A stretch of DNA of 9,826 nucleotides from Bryobacterales bacterium. GTDB lineage: Bacteria; Acidobacteriota; Terriglobia; Bryobacterales; Bryobacteraceae. The notes under the pieces are model-generated. The model did no database searches and was not told where the DNA came from. It saw only the letters and a program-made list of their open reading frames with translations. Shown one piece after another: positions 7,597-9,826 of this stretch (within the stretch, counting starts at the first letter, position 1; each line of letters opens with the position of its first letter). The position numbers and the translations under genes were made by a program. The stretch is from assembly GCA_003132865.1 (NCBI GenBank), contig PKYZ01000465.1, positions 5,328 through 15,153 on the forward strand, in the 5' to 3' direction.

Positions 7597-7635
7597 GTGA
7601 CTGGTACTCGACTTAGCAAGCGGAGGAGGAATACG
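7597..7635 (+). other. Short intergenic spacer
   Basis: These 39 bases are the longest non-coding stretch in the window. They hold the next gene's ribosome binding site. No terminator hairpin or convincing -35/-10 pair is visible, so read-through from the methyltransferase gene is likely. Confidence 0.6.
7622..7629 (+). promoter_or_regulatory. Strong ribosome binding site of the lipase-like gene
   Basis: GGAGGAGG is followed six bases later by the ATG at 7636. It is the best Shine-Dalgarno match in the window, and it fixes the start of an otherwise open-ended reading frame. Confidence 0.8.
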
Positions 7636-9826
7636 ATGTCGAAATTGAACTCTACACTGGCGCTCCCGTTAGCGCTCGCCATATTTGCGGTGGGCACGCA
7701 GGCCGCCCTACCGCCGTCCGCTCCGCCAGTCACCATCGATGCCACCCTGCCGAACCTCTTCTACGGCGCGATTCCGCCCACCGGCCCCCACGCACCGGTT
7801 GTGGTTTTCGTTCATGGGATCCAAGGCACCTATCAAGACTGGCTGGAGGTTCGGAACTGCCCGGTTTCCGTTACGTCTTGCAAGGGAACGTCCAACGGCA
7901 TGTATGACTTGGCCTACCAGGCCGGGTTTCGCACGGCCTTCATGAGCTTGAGCGCGGATAATTCGCCCAACCAGGCTACCATCCAGACCAATGGGGCGAT
8001 GCTGCAGACGATGTTTCCGAAGATTCTCGCGACCTTCAATGTGACCAAGGTCTATTTCGTCGCTCACTCCAAAGGCGGACTGGATCTTCAAGCCGCCATC
8101 GCCACGCCGCAGTGGCTCGGGATGGCCAACGCGGTGATCGAGCTTGGAACTCCGAACCAGGGGGATGCGCTGGCCGACTGGTTGTTCACTACACCGAACG
8201 GCCATACTATCGGAGTGGCTTTTGGCCTGCTGACGCCCGGCGTGCAAGCCCTGGAAACCGCCAACGTCCAACAGTTCCGCAGTCAGTGGGACCCTCTTTT
8301 CCTCAACGCTAAGATTCCTTTTTATACCGTGGCGGGCGATATCTGCACGGAGCCCAAACCCAGCACCGCTTGCAATAACACAGGCACCGGTCCGATTCTC
8401 CAGTCCATCACAGGCGGAGCGACCTCGCCGCCTAACGATATGTTGGTGACCGAGCCCGAGACAGTTCTCCCGACCACTTACTCCATGTCGCTCGGCGTGG
8501 AGCTGGTGGATCACTACCAGTTGCGCCTGGGCGACGACTCATTCACCATGATTTATGCCCGTATCATGGGGCAGGAAAACCAATTGAACGGACAACCGGG
8601 ACTTAGCCGGATAGCCACTAACGGCTTCGGCGACCAAGCCAATACCGAAGCCTGGTCGATGGCTTGGTTCGGCGGCAAGTTATATGTCGGGACGGGCCGC
8701 GAAGTATATTGTGTAACTTCCGCGGACGCGGCCATTGAAAGCGGCCTCCCGGGACTCTATCCGCCCGCTATCGGCAATTGCACGCCGGACTATCATCTTC
8801 TGCCGTTGCAGGCGGAAATCTGGCAATACACTCCGTCGAGCAATACCTGGCTCAGGGTGTTCCAATCTCCGAACTCGCTCACCACCACCAGCAACACCGG
8901 CGCGACGGTCGCCACCGCCAGGGATATCGGCGTCCGCAGCTTGACGCCGATCACCGAACCGGGCGGCGTGACGGCCTTATACGCGGGGACGGTGACTTCC
9001 GGAGCGATCTTCGAGGCTAATCACCTGGTTGGCGGATGGGTCCCGCCGCGCATCCTGCGCAGCACTGATGGCGTGACTTGGACTCCTCTTCCCGAGGATA
9101 CCGGGACTTTCCTGGGCGATCTCTCCACTGCTGGTAACCCTGTGACCTGCGCGAGTTGCCCTGGAAGCGATCAACAGTATCAGAACTTTGGCGTCCGTTC
9201 GGGCGGCCAGCTCAACGGCATAACCTACTTCCAGGTACACAACTTCGCCGGCGTGGGACGGGTGATTTCTACCGTGCCCGGAGCCAATCCCAACGGCGGC
9301 GACAACAACTACCAATACGCCAGCCCGCCGGCCGAGACACTGCCGGTTTGGATTCTGCAAAGCTTCAACGGCTTTATGTATGCCGACACGGGCAATCCTT
9401 ATGGCGCCGCGGGACCGGCCACGGAATACGGTGTATGGAAGACCAACGGGCAAGGTGCCGCGCCTTATACCTGGACGCCGGTCGTCACCAACGGGGCGTA
9501 CGCGCTGAACCTGATCTCCAATTACGCGCTCAGCATGCAGATCTTCGCCGATACAACGGGCTGTCCCGCGACCGCGGGCACTGTCACCGGCGGCGCGGGC
9601 GGATGCTTGTATATCGGCACCGACCAACCTACCGAGATGGTGCGCATTCACCCCGACCAGACCGGACAGGTGCAGGTGGCTAACGATACCGCGGATAGCT
9701 GGGACTTAGTGATTGGTAATCCGCGGACCATTCCGCCGGGACAGCCCGGAGCAGGTCAATTAGTCTCTCCCATCAGTGGCATCGGCCAATCCTTCGACAA
9801 CGGATTTACCGGACACTTCTGGAGAA
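7636..9826 (+). CDS. Secreted lipase-like α/β-hydrolase with long β-rich (propeller-like) C-terminal extension, 3' truncated
   Basis: The frame runs without a stop from ATG 7636 to the window end (730 codons), so the C-terminus is missing. Residues 1-23 are a signal peptide (hydrophobic core LALPLALAIFAV, probable cut after TQA). A lipase-type α/β-hydrolase fills about 45-310. VVVFVHGIQG (55-64) carries the oxyanion-hole HG, and VAHSKGG (142-148) is the nucleophile elbow with Ser145, an AxSxG variant of GxSxG. LGTPNQGD resembles the lipase TPHxGS strand. Asp268 (PPNDM) and His293 (VDHYQL) plausibly complete the triad. Residues of about 310-730 look like a β-propeller: AWSMAWFGGKLYVGTG, an Asp-box-like RSTDGVTWTPLP (475-486), VWKTNG and CLYIGTDQPTEM. 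Several cysteines (such as 75 and 82) suggest extracellular disulfides. Lipase/esterase of the PGAP1/triacylglycerol lipase type is the best guess; peptidase or amidase action cannot be excluded. It is likely the last visible gene of the operon. Confidence 0.88.
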   Translation, partial: MSKLNSTLALPLALAIFAVGTQAALPPSAPPVTIDATLPNLFYGAIPPTGPHAPVVVFVHGIQGTYQDWLEVRNCPVSVTSCKGTSNGMYDLAYQAGFRTAFMSLSADNSPNQATIQTNGAMLQTMFPKILATFNVTKVYFVAHSKGGLDLQAAIATPQWLGMANAVIELGTPNQGDALADWLFTTPNGHTIGVAFGLLTPGVQALETANVQQFRSQWDPLFLNAKIPFYTVAGDICTEPKPSTACNNTGTGPILQSITGGATSPPNDMLVTEPETVLPTTYSMSLGVELVDHYQLRLGDDSFTMIYARIMGQENQLNGQPGLSRIATNGFGDQANTEAWSMAWFGGKLYVGTGREVYCVTSADAAIESGLPGLYPPAIGNCTPDYHLLPLQAEIWQYTPSSNTWLRVFQSPNSLTTTSNTGATVATARDIGVRSLTPITEPGGVTALYAGTVTSGAIFEANHLVGGWVPPRILRSTDGVTWTPLPEDTGTFLGDLSTAGNPVTCASCPGSDQQYQNFGVRSGGQLNGITYFQVHNFAGVGRVISTVPGANPNGGDNNYQYASPPAETLPVWILQSFNGFMYADTGNPYGAAGPATEYGVWKTNGQGAAPYTWTPVVTNGAYALNLISNYALSMQIFADTTGCPATAGTVTGGAGGCLYIGTDQPTEMVRIHPDQTGQVQVANDTADSWDLVIGNPRTIPPGQPGAGQLVSPISGIGQSFDNGFTGHFWR

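Noticed and set aside
7708..8514. A 268-codon open frame on the minus strand
   Set aside because: It lies wholly antisense to the lipase-like coding region, which has a signal peptide, a catalytic triad and a strong RBS. Its translation is rich in Arg, Gly and His with no recognisable domain, as expected from the complement of GC-rich codons.
9148..9162. A CxxC motif (CASCP) in the lipase extension as a possible haem site
   Set aside because: The residue after the second Cys is Pro, not His, so it is not a c-type haem motif. A disulfide or metal site is more likely.

Overview
The window is a GC-rich bacterial segment in which all genes lie on the + strand and are packed almost without gaps. 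It reads as one transcription unit of six genes, running off both ends of the window. Large secreted FG-GAP/VCBS and YVTN-type β-propeller proteins, a propeller–cytochrome c fusion and an NRPS together suggest a soil Acidobacteriota (Solibacter/Bryobacter-like). That assignment is an inference from protein style; no taxonomic marker gene is present.

Layout. Positions 1-1380 hold the 3' end of a non-ribosomal peptide synthetase: the C-terminal part of an adenylation domain, a carrier protein and a terminal thioesterase whose nucleophile position is Cys. An ATGA overlap leads to a secreted 712-aa protein made of 14 FG-GAP/VCBS repeats (1377-3515). Five bases later comes a TyrA-like (prephenate dehydrogenase family) protein in which the catalytic His of the HPMFGP motif is Asn (3521-4432). 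Next, with no gap, is a secreted 819-aa YVTN-type propeller fused to a two-haem cytochrome c module (4433-6892). A GTGA overlap leads to an ICMT-like integral membrane methyltransferase (6889-7596). After 39 bases comes a secreted α/β-hydrolase (lipase-like) with a long β-rich C-terminal extension, open to the window end (7636-9826).

How the genes may work together. The NRPS end releases a peptide. The TyrA-like enzyme could supply or modify an aromatic (prephenate-type) building block, and the membrane methyltransferase could methylate a product or lipid. The three exported proteins would act outside the cytoplasmic membrane in binding, redox chemistry and ester or amide hydrolysis. The tight junctions support co-transcription; the shared pathway is inference. 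The best leads are the Cys-type thioesterase, the His-to-Asn TyrA homologue and the unusual coupling of NRPS termination to three large exported proteins.

No RNA genes, insertion sequences, CRISPR arrays, clear promoters or rho-independent terminators were found. The only non-coding stretches are 3516-3520 and 7597-7635.
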